Origin: Bacteroidota bacterium
Lineage (GTDB): Bacteria; Bacteroidota; Bacteroidia; Flavobacteriales; Weeksellaceae
Assembly: GCA_023393915.1 (NCBI GenBank)
Contig: JAEXBS010000072.1
Span: forward strand, 36,488-100,487
DNA: 64,000 nucleotides
Direction of reading: 5' to 3'
This document shows positions 16,870 through 24,643 of the stretch, one piece after another; position 1 is the stretch's first letter; the number at the start of each line of letters is the position of its first letter. The position numbers were made by a program, and so were the translations under genes. The notes beneath the pieces were generated by a model. It was not told the DNA's origin, searched no databases, and worked only from the letters and a program-made list of their open reading frames with translations.

Positions 16870-17178
16870 ATGGACAACAATCAAAATCCACAAGAAGGAA
16901 ATGTAAACATTCAGTTGAATGAAATGGTAGCACAAGGGGTATACTGTAATTTAGCCCTAGTAAACCACTCGCCATCTGAGTTTGTATTAGACTTTATCCA
17001 ATTAATGCCTGGGGTACAGCAAGCTAATGTAAGATCAAGAGTAATTCTTGCTCCACTACATGCAAAAAGAGTTCTTGCTGCACTTGAGCAAAACATCAAA
17101 AACTACGAGCAACAATTTGGAGAAATCAAAGAAGTTGAACCTTTCGTACTTGGACAAAACCAAAACGTACAGGCTTAA
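16870..17178 (+). CDS. DUF3467 domain protein
   Basis: A 102-residue small cytoplasmic protein of the DUF3467 family, common next to rpoC in Bacteroidota. The conserved core is VYCNLALVNHSPSEFVLDF, followed by about RVILAPLHAKRVLAALEQNI. No catalytic motif is visible and its function is unknown. The position after rpoBC, with a strong terminator behind it, suggests partial co-expression with RNA polymerase. Confidence 0.88.
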   Translation: MDNNQNPQEGNVNIQLNEMVAQGVYCNLALVNHSPSEFVLDFIQLMPGVQQANVRSRVILAPLHAKRVLAALEQNIKNYEQQFGEIKEVEPFVLGQNQNVQA

Positions 17179-17197
17179 TTTTATTTCAAATAATAAT

Positions 17198-17236
17198 ATG
17201 AGAGGCGATCTTTTTTAAGATCGCCTCTTATTTTTT
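17198..17236 (+). terminator. Terminator after the rpoBC-DUF3467 unit
   Basis: The GAGGCGATCTT / AAGATCGCCTC stem is near-perfect over 11 bp and is followed by T residues. It sits between convergent genes and may act on both strands. Confidence 0.88.
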
Positions 17237-17246
17237 AACCTACGAT

Positions 17247-17852
17247 TTAGTTTATTTTCAGGTCTAGAACCTTTTGCTTTTCAAGGAAGCACTCAATACG
17301 GTCAGAGGAATCCACTTTGCCCACTCCTTCAGGGGTGCCGGTAAAAAGGAGATCTCCAACTCTTAGAGTGAAAAATTTTGAAACATATGAGATAAGTTGA
17401 TCTATGGTAAAAATCATGTCCGACGAGTTTCCATTTTGTTTTTCCTTATCATTTAAACTAAGAGAGAAATTCAAATGGTTTAAGTCGAAATGGTCTTTTG
17501 GGAAGAAAGGTGAAACAACTGCAGAGCCATCAAAAGCTTTCGCTTTTTCCCAGGGCAGTCCTTTCTCCTTCAGTTTAGATTGCAAATCTCTAGCCGTAAA
17601 ATCGATTCCCAATCCAATTTCTGAATAATGCTTGTGGGCATTTTCTTTTTGAATGTACTTTCCTGGTTTAGAAACCTTCACTACAATTTCTACCTCGTAA
17701 TGGATTTCATTAGAAAATTCAGGAAGATAAAAATCATTACCCTTTAATAGTGCAGTATCCGGCTTTATGAAAAGTACCGGTTCTTGTGGAATTTCATTCC
17801 CTAACTCCTTAGCGTGCAAATCATAGTTGCGCCCTACACAGATTATCTTCAT
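17247..17852 (-). CDS. Fumarylacetoacetate hydrolase-fold protein
   Basis: A 201-residue protein of the FAH superfamily (2-hydroxyhepta-2,4-diene-dioate isomerase, oxaloacetate decarboxylase and acylpyruvase types). It opens MKIICVGRNYDLHAKELGNE. The metal-binding Glu-x-Glu appears in HYEVEIVVK and the Asp in GLGIDFTARDLQ; the C-terminus has LLFTGTPEGVGKV. The single-domain length fits acylpyruvase or oxaloacetate decarboxylase relatives (FAHD1-like) rather than tyrosine-pathway FAH. The exact substrate cannot be told. It follows the exonuclease gene by 11 bp and is probably in its operon. Confidence 0.88.
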   Translation of the reverse strand: MKIICVGRNYDLHAKELGNEIPQEPVLFIKPDTALLKGNDFYLPEFSNEIHYEVEIVVKVSKPGKYIQKENAHKHYSEIGLGIDFTARDLQSKLKEKGLPWEKAKAFDGSAVVSPFFPKDHFDLNHLNFSLSLNDKEKQNGNSSDMIFTIDQLISYVSKFFTLRVGDLLFTGTPEGVGKVDSSDRIECFLEKQKVLDLKIN

Positions 17853-17863
17853 AAATCAAATGT

Positions 17864-18628
17864 TTAAAATCGACTTCGTAGCTGAATAGCCGTTAATATT
17901 TTTTTCGTATAAAGAGGAAAGTCAGCCGATTGAAGCCATCCGTAATAACCGGGATCTTTTTGAAATACCTCTTTGACTTTTTGTCCTTTGTACTTTCCAA
18001 AGCTGAAAGTTTCTTGCTCTTCTTTGTCTAAATGGATGAAGCCCGCAAGATCTGCAAATTTATTATGAAACGAATACTCACTGAGTCCATTAATGTCTTC
18101 AGGTAGATCTGAGTAATGTCCAACCTGCGCATCGATGATTTCAAAGGTTGCCAGAGTGTCCGCTTCGGCTGAATGTGCATTTTCAAGAGTTTTTCCACAA
18201 TAAAATTGATAAGCCGCGGCTAAATTCCGGGGTTCTTTTTTATGAAAAATGGTCTGAGCGTCTACCAGTTTTATTTTTGATAAGTCAAAGTCCATTCCTG
18301 CTCTTAGGAGTTCTTCTGCAAGGAGGGGAACATCAAACCTATTCGAGTTAAAACCGCCCAAATCTGCTCCAGAAATCATTTCGATCACCTTAGCTGCAAT
18401 CTGGGCAAATGTAGGGGCATTTGCAACTTTATCATCCGTAATGCCATGAACCTCGGATGCTTCTTTAGGAATAGGCATTTGTGGATTAACCAGCCAAGTT
18501 TTCGATTCTCTTGAACTGTCGGGATTAATTTTAAGAATGCATATTTCTACAATGCGGTCCGAGCCAATTTTAGTACCTGTCGTTTCAAGATCAAATACAC
18601 AGAAGGGTTTATGTAATTTTAAGTTCAT
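17864..18628 (-). CDS. DEDDh 3'-5' exonuclease with ExoX-like tail
   Basis: A 254-residue DnaQ-fold exonuclease. ExoI is FDLETTGTKIGSDRIVEI (about 13-30, Asp and Glu ligands), ExoII is around GGFNSNRFDVPLL (about 92-104), and ExoIII carries His and Asp in HSAEADTLATFE (about 151-162). A short C-terminal domain, FSFGKYKGQKVKEV then DPGYYGWL, matches the tail seen in ExoX-like proteins and DUF3820. A role in DNA repair or RNA trimming is more likely than replicative proofreading, because of this tail and the genomic position. Confidence 0.88.
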   Translation of the reverse strand: MNLKLHKPFCVFDLETTGTKIGSDRIVEICILKINPDSSRESKTWLVNPQMPIPKEASEVHGITDDKVANAPTFAQIAAKVIEMISGADLGGFNSNRFDVPLLAEELLRAGMDFDLSKIKLVDAQTIFHKKEPRNLAAAYQFYCGKTLENAHSAEADTLATFEIIDAQVGHYSDLPEDINGLSEYSFHNKFADLAGFIHLDKEEQETFSFGKYKGQKVKEVFQKDPGYYGWLQSADFPLYTKKILTAIQLRSRF

Positions 18629-18651
18629 GGAAAGCTAAAATATAGGTTTTT

Positions 18652-19362
18652 TTAAGAGTAAAATCTCTTCTGAAATAGTAAAGAGATCAATATGTAAGTT
18701 AGTACAATGAAAGGTACTGCTACGTATTTAAGTGCTAAAAGAAGTACTACAGCAATAACGAAAATAAGCAGCAAAGGAAGTAATGCCTTAAAATCTTTAG
18801 AAGCTAATTTGAGTGAAAACATACGTATCGGACTGATAAGTAAGTAGGAACTCATTAAAGTGACTAGAAGTAGGAAAGTAGGCTGATCTATTGTATCTAA
18901 AAAGGACTCTTGGAACCTTAGCGCGTAGAGAAGTCCAAATACAAGCAGTGTGTTGGTAGGAGTATTAAGTCCTTTAAAGTAATATTTTTGTTCCTGATCA
19001 ATATTGAAAATTGCTAGGCGCAAACAAGAAGCTAGGGTAATTAGAAATCCTACATAAGGGTAGGGGAACCCCAGTGAGCCTGCTTCTAGGTAATGATCAT
19101 TTAACAATTGGTACATCGCTAATCCAGGAATAAATCCAAAAGTCACCATGTCGGCAAGGGAGTCTAGCTGGATACCTAAAGGAGAATTAGACTTTAATAA
19201 ACGAGCTACAAAACCGTCAAAAAAATCACAGATTAAAGAAATGACAAGGCAAAGGGCAGTGAGATCAATGCGCCCGTTCATTAAAAAGACAACTGCAAGA
19301 CAACCAGAAAACAGGTTGGAAAGCGTTAATAAATTGGCTAGATTGTTTCTTAGAAATTTCAT
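18652..19362 (-). CDS. pssA: CDP-diacylglycerol-serine O-phosphatidyltransferase
   Basis: A 236-residue integral membrane enzyme that makes phosphatidylserine, the precursor of phosphatidylethanolamine. The CDP-alcohol phosphotransferase signature DG-x2-AR-x8-G-x3-D-x3-D is perfect at residues 49-71. About seven hydrophobic segments are visible. The length and membrane topology fit the type II (Bacillus-like) PssA family. It overlaps the upstream flippase-like gene by 4 bp (ATGA), indicating coupled translation. Confidence 0.92.
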   Translation of the reverse strand: MKFLRNNLANLLTLSNLFSGCLAVVFLMNGRIDLTALCLVISLICDFFDGFVARLLKSNSPLGIQLDSLADMVTFGFIPGLAMYQLLNDHYLEAGSLGFPYPYVGFLITLASCLRLAIFNIDQEQKYYFKGLNTPTNTLLVFGLLYALRFQESFLDTIDQPTFLLLVTLMSSYLLISPIRMFSLKLASKDFKALLPLLLIFVIAVVLLLALKYVAVPFIVLTYILISLLFQKRFYS

Positions 19363-20222
19363 GATGACTGCGTTGTTTTCAAATTTATAACTCTAAATTG
19401 GAAATAGAGTCCTATTAGGGAAAAAACCGCGGTAATTATCGTAAATAATAATGAGGCGGAAACACTGTATTGTGCGTCGAAGTTTAAATGTGTCGCAGCC
19501 AACATAAAAAGCATTTCTCTTGCTCCGATGCCAGCAAAGGATATAAGACTTAGTACAGAGCTTCCGAGGAAAAGTAATGCGTAGGAAAAAGGATTTCCCA
19601 CAGCGTTAATTGCTTCTAGTAAACAAATAAAACTCAATACCTGTAGAAGTTGCACTCCTAAAGAAACGGCAAAAGTTTTCCAGAATAAGGGTTTAAATGA
19701 AGAGAACCACTTAGCAAACAAAAATCTACTAAGAACAAGACCCAAAAATACACAAGCTAAAATTGGAATCGAATAGGTGGGAAGAAGATAGGCTCCTATC
19801 AGACCACCTAGAACGAGGATAGCTAAAAATCCTATTCCCCTATCTAGAAGCACACCTAACGAAAGTTCTTTCACATTCCAATTAAAGTTCTTTTTTAATC
19901 GGTATACTTTATAGGCGTCACCGCCTACTCCTCCTGGAATAAAAAAATTATAGAACATCCCTAGAAAATAAAGTTTTAGGTTGCTCATGAATTCAAGGTT
20001 GAATCCTTTTTGATGAAAAAATAAATTGAGTCGCAAAGCAGATAATACTTGAGACAATAAAAATAGTAGGCTTGCTATAAATAAGAAGCTGATTCTAAGT
20101 TCACGCCACAATTCTAATAGCTCATGCAGTGGAAGTTCTCGAAGCACGAGATACATCAGACCACCACTGATTAGTAATTTTAGTAGACTGGAAAAGAATT
20201 TCCTGTTTAGATTAAGCTTCAA
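19359..20222 (-). CDS. Lysylphosphatidylglycerol synthase TM / flippase-like protein
   Basis: A 287-residue membrane protein of the UPF0104/AglD-like family, with seven to eight hydrophobic helices and no soluble domain. The family signature NFFIPGGVGGDAYKVYRL lies around 112-129, and FAGIGAREMLFMLA near the C-terminus. Members are proposed lipid-linked sugar flippases or accessory proteins. It overlaps the GT2 gene by 11 bp and pssA by 4 bp. A joint role with GT2 and the divergent ArnT-like gene in glycosylating lipids or cell-surface molecules is likely but inferred. A paralogue lies at 34107. Confidence 0.82.
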   Translation of the reverse strand: MKLNLNRKFFSSLLKLLISGGLMYLVLRELPLHELLELWRELRISFLFIASLLFLLSQVLSALRLNLFFHQKGFNLEFMSNLKLYFLGMFYNFFIPGGVGGDAYKVYRLKKNFNWNVKELSLGVLLDRGIGFLAILVLGGLIGAYLLPTYSIPILACVFLGLVLSRFLFAKWFSSFKPLFWKTFAVSLGVQLLQVLSFICLLEAINAVGNPFSYALLFLGSSVLSLISFAGIGAREMLFMLAATHLNFDAQYSVSASLLFTIITAVFSLIGLYFQFRVINLKTTQSS

Positions 20223-21156
20223 ACCGAGTAATATTGCGAATGTTGAAAGGTCTTTTTTTCTGGGACTCGTAATACGTTTTCATTAGCATGTCAACAATAA
20301 TACCGGTTGTAAAAAATTGAATTCCTATAAACACAAGAAGAACCCCTAAAATGAGTAAAGGTCGTCCCCCTATTTCATAGCCTAATAGTTTGATTATTAA
20401 AAGATAGACATTGATTAGCATCCCCAGTAAGAAAGCAACTAAACCTATATTCCCGAACAGGTAGATTGGTTTGGAGAGGTACTTTTGATTAAATAGGACA
20501 AGTAACAAATCATTAATTACTTTGAAGGTTCGGTTCATACCGTATTTCGATACTCCGTGGATTCTCGGATGATGTTTGACGGGAATCTCTGCAATTCGGG
20601 CCCCGTTTAAATGCGCCATTAAGCTTACAAATCGATGGTTTTCTCCATAAAGGTTTAGTTCTTTTGCTGTTTCATTCGTGAACACTTTCAGCGCACAACC
20701 TTGATCCGAGATGTTTAACTTAGTCGTATTGCGAATTATAAAATTGGCGATTTTTGAAGGAATGGTGCGTAAAGAAGAATCTTTTCGTTTCGCTCGTTTT
20801 CCTACTACTAAATCATAGCGTCCTTCTTCCAGTAATTTAACCATAGAGGGAATGTCACTTGGGTCATTTTGAAGATCTCCATCGAGCGTGATAATGTAAT
20901 CCCCTTGTGCATAATCAAATCCCGCCATCATCGCAGAGCTCTGTCCATAGTTCTTCTTTAATTCAATAAGCACTACACTGGGGTCATTTGCATCTTTAAT
21001 TTCTTGGACAGTAGCGTCTTTAGATGCATCATCAATAAGAATAAGCTCATACCTGAAACCAGACATAGCAGATCTAATCTTATCTATTAAAAGAGCTGCG
21101 TTCCCCTGCTCATTAAACATAGGAATCACAATCGAGTAAAATAGGTCTGGATTCAT
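20212..21156 (-). CDS. Polyprenyl-phosphate glycosyltransferase, GT2 family
   Basis: A 314-residue GT-A glycosyltransferase resembling DPM1/ArnC. It has an N-terminal FYSIVIPMFNEQGN, a LIDDASKD segment, the metal-binding DGDLQNDP motif (DxD) and two C-terminal membrane helices (about 220-300). ATG at 21156 is preferred over an in-frame TTG at 21189, which overlaps a candidate -7 element. It probably transfers a sugar to undecaprenyl phosphate on the cytoplasmic face. Product flipping by the next gene and use by the ArnT-like enzyme would form a short pathway. Confidence 0.88.
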   Translation of the reverse strand: MNPDLFYSIVIPMFNEQGNAALLIDKIRSAMSGFRYELILIDDASKDATVQEIKDANDPSVVLIELKKNYGQSSAMMAGFDYAQGDYIITLDGDLQNDPSDIPSMVKLLEEGRYDLVVGKRAKRKDSSLRTIPSKIANFIIRNTTKLNISDQGCALKVFTNETAKELNLYGENHRFVSLMAHLNGARIAEIPVKHHPRIHGVSKYGMNRTFKVINDLLLVLFNQKYLSKPIYLFGNIGLVAFLLGMLINVYLLIIKLLGYEIGGRPLLILGVLLVFIGIQFFTTGIIVDMLMKTYYESQKKRPFNIRNITRFEA

Positions 21157-21174
21157 GGTGTCGTTTTGAATGAT

Positions 21175-21194
21175 TAAATTTGCTTGCAAAAATA
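21175..21194. promoter_or_regulatory. Overlapping divergent -7 elements
   Basis: TAAATTTG (21175-21182) on the plus strand faces the ArnT-like gene. TATTTTTG (complement of 21187-21194) on the minus strand faces the GT2 gene. They nearly touch, so the two transcription units may compete or be co-regulated. The -33 matches are weak. Confidence 0.5.
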
Positions 21195-21213
21195 CTAAAA
21201 AACCTATACTTCA

Positions 21214-22842
21214 ATGACAAGTTCCACATTACGCTTCGGCCCTAAAGAATTGGGGTTTTACTATTTTGGATTTGCTTTGGTTTATCTTTGTGGACTTTTC
21301 ATTCCTTTGATGCAAAATGATTCCGCTCAGCACGCATCTATGGCAATGAAAATGGTGTTGAATAATGATTTTCTGAATTTATACAAAGGAGAGAATCCTT
21401 ATCTGGATAAGCCCCATATGCATTTTTGGCTTGCGGCACTTTCCATGAAGGTATTTGGAATAAATCACATTGCGTATCGTCTGCCAGCTCTACTATGTAT
21501 TCTTTTAGCTGCTTATAGTGCAAAAAAATTGTCTGACCTGCTGTATGGCAATAAAGTACAAGGACATCTTGCAGCTCTAATTTTTCTTTCGGCCCAGACC
21601 ATTGTCCTTTCTGCACATGATGTAAGAACAGACGCAGTGTTAACGGGGTTTGTAGTGTTTTCCGTATGGAAATTAGTGGATTGGTTAAAGAATGGAAGCA
21701 TGATTTCTGCAGTTGTTGGAGGAGTAGCGGCAGCTATTGCCTTCTCTTCGAAAGGGCTGATGCCTCTCGTTATTATTGGGTTCTGTGTCCTAGCCTTTAT
21801 GCTCTACGAGCGAAATTTCAGGTTTCTTTTTTCTAAAGGATTTTTACTCGTTCTACTTTCTTTTGTCTTGGGCATTCTTCCAGTGCTATACGCCTATTAT
21901 CATCAATTTGGAATGGAAGGTATTCGTTTTATTCTTCTTGGGCAGAGTGTAGCGCGTTTAACCGGTGATGGTTTTGTGGCAAATAATTCGGATTACTTAT
22001 TCTTTTTCCATACCCTGCTTTGGGTGTTTCTTCCCTTTTCTTTGGCTTTCTATTTTGGTGTTTTTCGCCAATCGAGAATCCTCATTAAAGAGAAGTTTGC
22101 AAAGGGAGCTATTAAGGAGTTTTTGACATTAGGAGGATTCTTCTTCGTTCTATTTGTATTTAGCTTTTCGCAGTTTAAGCTTCCTCACTATCTCAACGGA
22201 TTAATTCCCATTCTGGCGATTCTTACTGCCAGGTACCTTACGGTCCTTAAGGAAGAATATCGAAGAAAAGAAAGTGCTGTTCTTTATGGAGTACAAGTGG
22301 CTTTGGTCGTAGTTGGGATTTTGTTATTCGCTTGGCTAAGTGTTGACTTTACAAAAGGTGTTCATCCCGCTTTATTAGTGGCTTCAATTCTGTTTTTTGG
22401 AGGATTGGTTTACTCGCATTTTAGAAGTGCTTCGAACCTTAATAAATTTATTACATCGGCTTTATTGTTCTCTCTCTCCATCAATTTCTTTTTAAACACA
22501 CAATTCTATCCTCGGTTAACAAGTTATCAGGGAAGCTTGACTTTGGCGCAGTGGGTAAAGGAGCAAAACATTCCACTGGACCAAATATCCATTCCGAAAG
22601 AAAGTGAGTATTGGGCATTTGATTTTTATACTCAGCGAAACACACCACGAAAAGAGTATTCAGAAATGAAATCAGGAGATCTTCTTGTCATTGATAAAAA
22701 GCTTTTAGAGGGTTTTCCACTCATCTTTCGTGTCATTAAAGAAGAAAATGATTATCGAATCACCCGATTAACAGGGAAGTTTTTAAGTTCTAAAACGCGT
22801 GATGCTCAACTATCAAAAATGTACTTAATTGAGATTCAGTAA
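21214..22842 (+). CDS. ArnT-like GT-C glycosyltransferase
   Basis: A 542-residue polytopic membrane glycosyltransferase of the ArnT/PMT type (GT83/GT39-like), with about ten to twelve hydrophobic helices. The first periplasmic loop has the acidic motif PLMQNDSAQHASMAM, and YLDKPHMHFWLAAL and AYRLPALLCILLAAY follow, as in ArnT. A soluble C-terminal part begins near 440. ArnT enzymes transfer polyprenyl-phosphate-linked sugars to lipid A or other acceptors in the periplasm. It is transcribed divergently from the GT2-flippase-pssA group, whose products could supply its donor. The sugar is not predictable. Confidence 0.87.
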   Translation: MTSSTLRFGPKELGFYYFGFALVYLCGLFIPLMQNDSAQHASMAMKMVLNNDFLNLYKGENPYLDKPHMHFWLAALSMKVFGINHIAYRLPALLCILLAAYSAKKLSDLLYGNKVQGHLAALIFLSAQTIVLSAHDVRTDAVLTGFVVFSVWKLVDWLKNGSMISAVVGGVAAAIAFSSKGLMPLVIIGFCVLAFMLYERNFRFLFSKGFLLVLLSFVLGILPVLYAYYHQFGMEGIRFILLGQSVARLTGDGFVANNSDYLFFFHTLLWVFLPFSLAFYFGVFRQSRILIKEKFAKGAIKEFLTLGGFFFVLFVFSFSQFKLPHYLNGLIPILAILTARYLTVLKEEYRRKESAVLYGVQVALVVVGILLFAWLSVDFTKGVHPALLVASILFFGGLVYSHFRSASNLNKFITSALLFSLSINFFLNTQFYPRLTSYQGSLTLAQWVKEQNIPLDQISIPKESEYWAFDFYTQRNTPRKEYSEMKSGDLLVIDKKLLEGFPLIFRVIKEENDYRITRLTGKFLSSKTRDAQLSKMYLIEIQ

Positions 22843-22985
22843 TTCATTTTAGGGTTTCAAAAAGCGTTTTGGTTTTTCTATGTTAAAACTCTAATGGAGT
22901 GCATGGTTTTTAATTTGTGATTTAACTTTTTTTAATTACTTTTATCATATTGAAAAAATAGTTAAACAAACAAGACCATATTCTT

Positions 22986-23405
22986 ATGAAAAAAATGTTA
23001 TTTGCTTTTGTAGCACTTCTTATTACCAGCTTTTCTTACGCTCAAATCGAAGGGAAGTGGAAGACGATCGACGATGAAACGGGAAAAGCGAAATCCATTG
23101 TAGAGATTTTCAAAAAATCAAATGGACAGTATTATGGAAAGATTACTCAGTTACTAGACAAGGTAGAAAACGATAATTGTATTAAATGTTCTGACGATCG
23201 CAAGAACAAACCACTTGTAGGACTAGAAATCATCCGTGGACTAAAGAAGTCAGGAAATGAGTTTACTGGTGGAACCATCACTGATCCAAAATCGGGTAAA
23301 TCGTATAAATGTACGATCACTCGTAATGGAGATAAGTTAGCTGTAAGAGGTTATGTTGGGTTTTCTTTAATAGGTAGAACCCAGACGTGGCATAAAGCCA
23401 ATTAA
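22986..23405 (+). CDS. DUF2147 exported protein
   Basis: A 139-residue protein with a signal peptide at about 1-19 (MKKMLFAFVALLITSFSYAQ) and a DUF2147 domain (IEGKWKTIDDETGKAKSIVEI). A Cys pair occurs in NCIKCSDD at about 75-82. DUF2147 proteins are small beta-barrel-like exported proteins of unknown function, common in Bacteroidota. A strong terminator follows. The preceding approximately 140 bp hold its promoter region, but I see no convincing TAnnTTTG. Confidence 0.88.
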   Translation: MKKMLFAFVALLITSFSYAQIEGKWKTIDDETGKAKSIVEIFKKSNGQYYGKITQLLDKVENDNCIKCSDDRKNKPLVGLEIIRGLKKSGNEFTGGTITDPKSGKSYKCTITRNGDKLAVRGYVGFSLIGRTQTWHKAN

Positions 23406-23425
23406 TTAGATTTTAAAAATATGTT

Positions 23426-23458
23426 GTGACTCCCCATTGGGGAGTCACTTTTTTTTTT
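23426..23458 (+). terminator. Terminator of the DUF2147 gene
   Basis: GTGACTCCCCA pairs with TGGGGAGTCAC and is followed by eleven T residues. Confidence 0.92.
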
Positions 23459-23534
23459 AATCTGCACTAAGAGTACCTTTAAAAGGAATCGTTTATTCTT
23501 ACAAGCCCTTTGGCTTATAACCAATTTATTTCAT

Positions 23535-23542
23535 TAAATTTG
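23535..23542 (+). promoter_or_regulatory. -7 element of the pdhB promoter
   Basis: TAAATTTG, with a TTTG at 23509-23512 and a 22-nt spacer, 22 bp before the pdhB ATG. Confidence 0.6.
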
Positions 23543-23564
23543 CGTATTAAAATTTAGATTACAC

Positions 23565-24548
23565 ATGGCAGAATATACTTTTCGCGAAGTGATTGCGCAG
23601 GCAATGAGTGAAGAAATGCGTAAGGACGAATCAATCTACCTAATGGGAGAAGAAGTCGCTGAATATAATGGAGCCTATAAAGCTTCAAAAGGAATGCTAG
23701 ACGAATTTGGAGCCAAAAGAATAATTGATACTCCGATTGCTGAGCTAGGATTTGCAGGGATCTCTGTAGGAGCTGCAATGAACGGAAACCGTCCCATTGT
23801 GGAATTCATGACCTTTAATTTTTCATTGGTTGGTATTGATCAGATTATTAATAACGCGGCCAAAATTCGGCAGATGAGTGGAGGTCAGTGGAATTGTCCT
23901 ATTGTATTTAGAGGTCCAACGGCTTCAGCCGGTCAGTTGGGAGCTACTCACTCGCAAGCTTTTGAAAGTTGGTATGCAAACTGTCCTGGTTTAAAAGTAG
24001 TAGTGCCTTCGAATCCTTACGATGCGAAAGGTTTATTAAAAACAGCGATTCAAGACAATGATCCGGTTATTTTCATGGAATCCGAGCAGATGTACGGAGA
24101 TAAAATGGAAATTCCTGAAGAGGAGTACTATCTACCTATAGGAAAAGCGGACATCAAACGTGAAGGAACGGACGTTACGCTTGTCTCTTTTGGAAAAATC
24201 ATGAAACTTGCACTTCAAGCCGCAGAAGACTTATCAAAGGAAGGTATTTCTGTAGAAGTGATTGATTTGAGAACAGTGAGACCACTTGATTATGAAACTG
24301 TCTTAAACTCGGTTAAAAAAACCAATAGACTTGTTGTTTTAGAAGAAGCATGGCCTTTTGGATCTGTTGCCTCAGAGATTACTTATATGGTGCAGCAAAA
24401 AGCTTTTGATTATTTGGATGCTCCTGTGAAAAGAATTACTACTCCAGATGCACCCGCTCCATATTCGGCTGCTTTGTTTGCGGAATGGTTCCCTAAACTA
24501 GAAACAGTGAAGAAAGAGCTAAAAAACGCTCTCTATATTAAAGCGTAA
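23565..24548 (+). CDS. pdhB: Pyruvate dehydrogenase E1 component, beta subunit
   Basis: A 327-residue E1-beta that, with E1-alpha, decarboxylates pyruvate using thiamine diphosphate. The transketolase pyrimidine-binding domain carries IDTPIAELGFAGISVGAAM (the Glu that activates ThDP) and the C-terminal transketolase domain has VEVIDLRTVRPLDYETVL. The EFMTFNFSLVGIDQIINNAAK segment fits PDH E1-beta rather than the branched-chain enzyme. It has its own promoter and terminator. E1-alpha and E2 are not in the window, a split arrangement known in flavobacteria. Confidence 0.93.
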   Translation: MAEYTFREVIAQAMSEEMRKDESIYLMGEEVAEYNGAYKASKGMLDEFGAKRIIDTPIAELGFAGISVGAAMNGNRPIVEFMTFNFSLVGIDQIINNAAKIRQMSGGQWNCPIVFRGPTASAGQLGATHSQAFESWYANCPGLKVVVPSNPYDAKGLLKTAIQDNDPVIFMESEQMYGDKMEIPEEEYYLPIGKADIKREGTDVTLVSFGKIMKLALQAAEDLSKEGISVEVIDLRTVRPLDYETVLNSVKKTNRLVVLEEAWPFGSVASEITYMVQQKAFDYLDAPVKRITTPDAPAPYSAALFAEWFPKLETVKKELKNALYIKA

Positions 24549-24556
24549 TAAATAGA

Positions 24557-24584
24557 TAAAAACTCTCGAAAGGGAGTTTTTTCA
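24557..24584 (+). terminator. pdhB terminator
   Basis: AAAACTCTC and GGGAGTTTT (one G-T pair) close on a GAAA loop and run into T residues. Confidence 0.85.
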
Positions 24585-24621
24585 TTTATATAAAGTTATA
24601 TTCTAGGCCTCTTAATTAGAT

Positions 24622-24629
24622 TAACTTTG
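24622..24629 (+). promoter_or_regulatory. -7 element of the kup promoter
   Basis: TAACTTTG, 14 bp before the kup ATG, which predicts a very short leader. Confidence 0.5.
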
Positions 24630-24643
24630 CCGAAATTTTTTTT

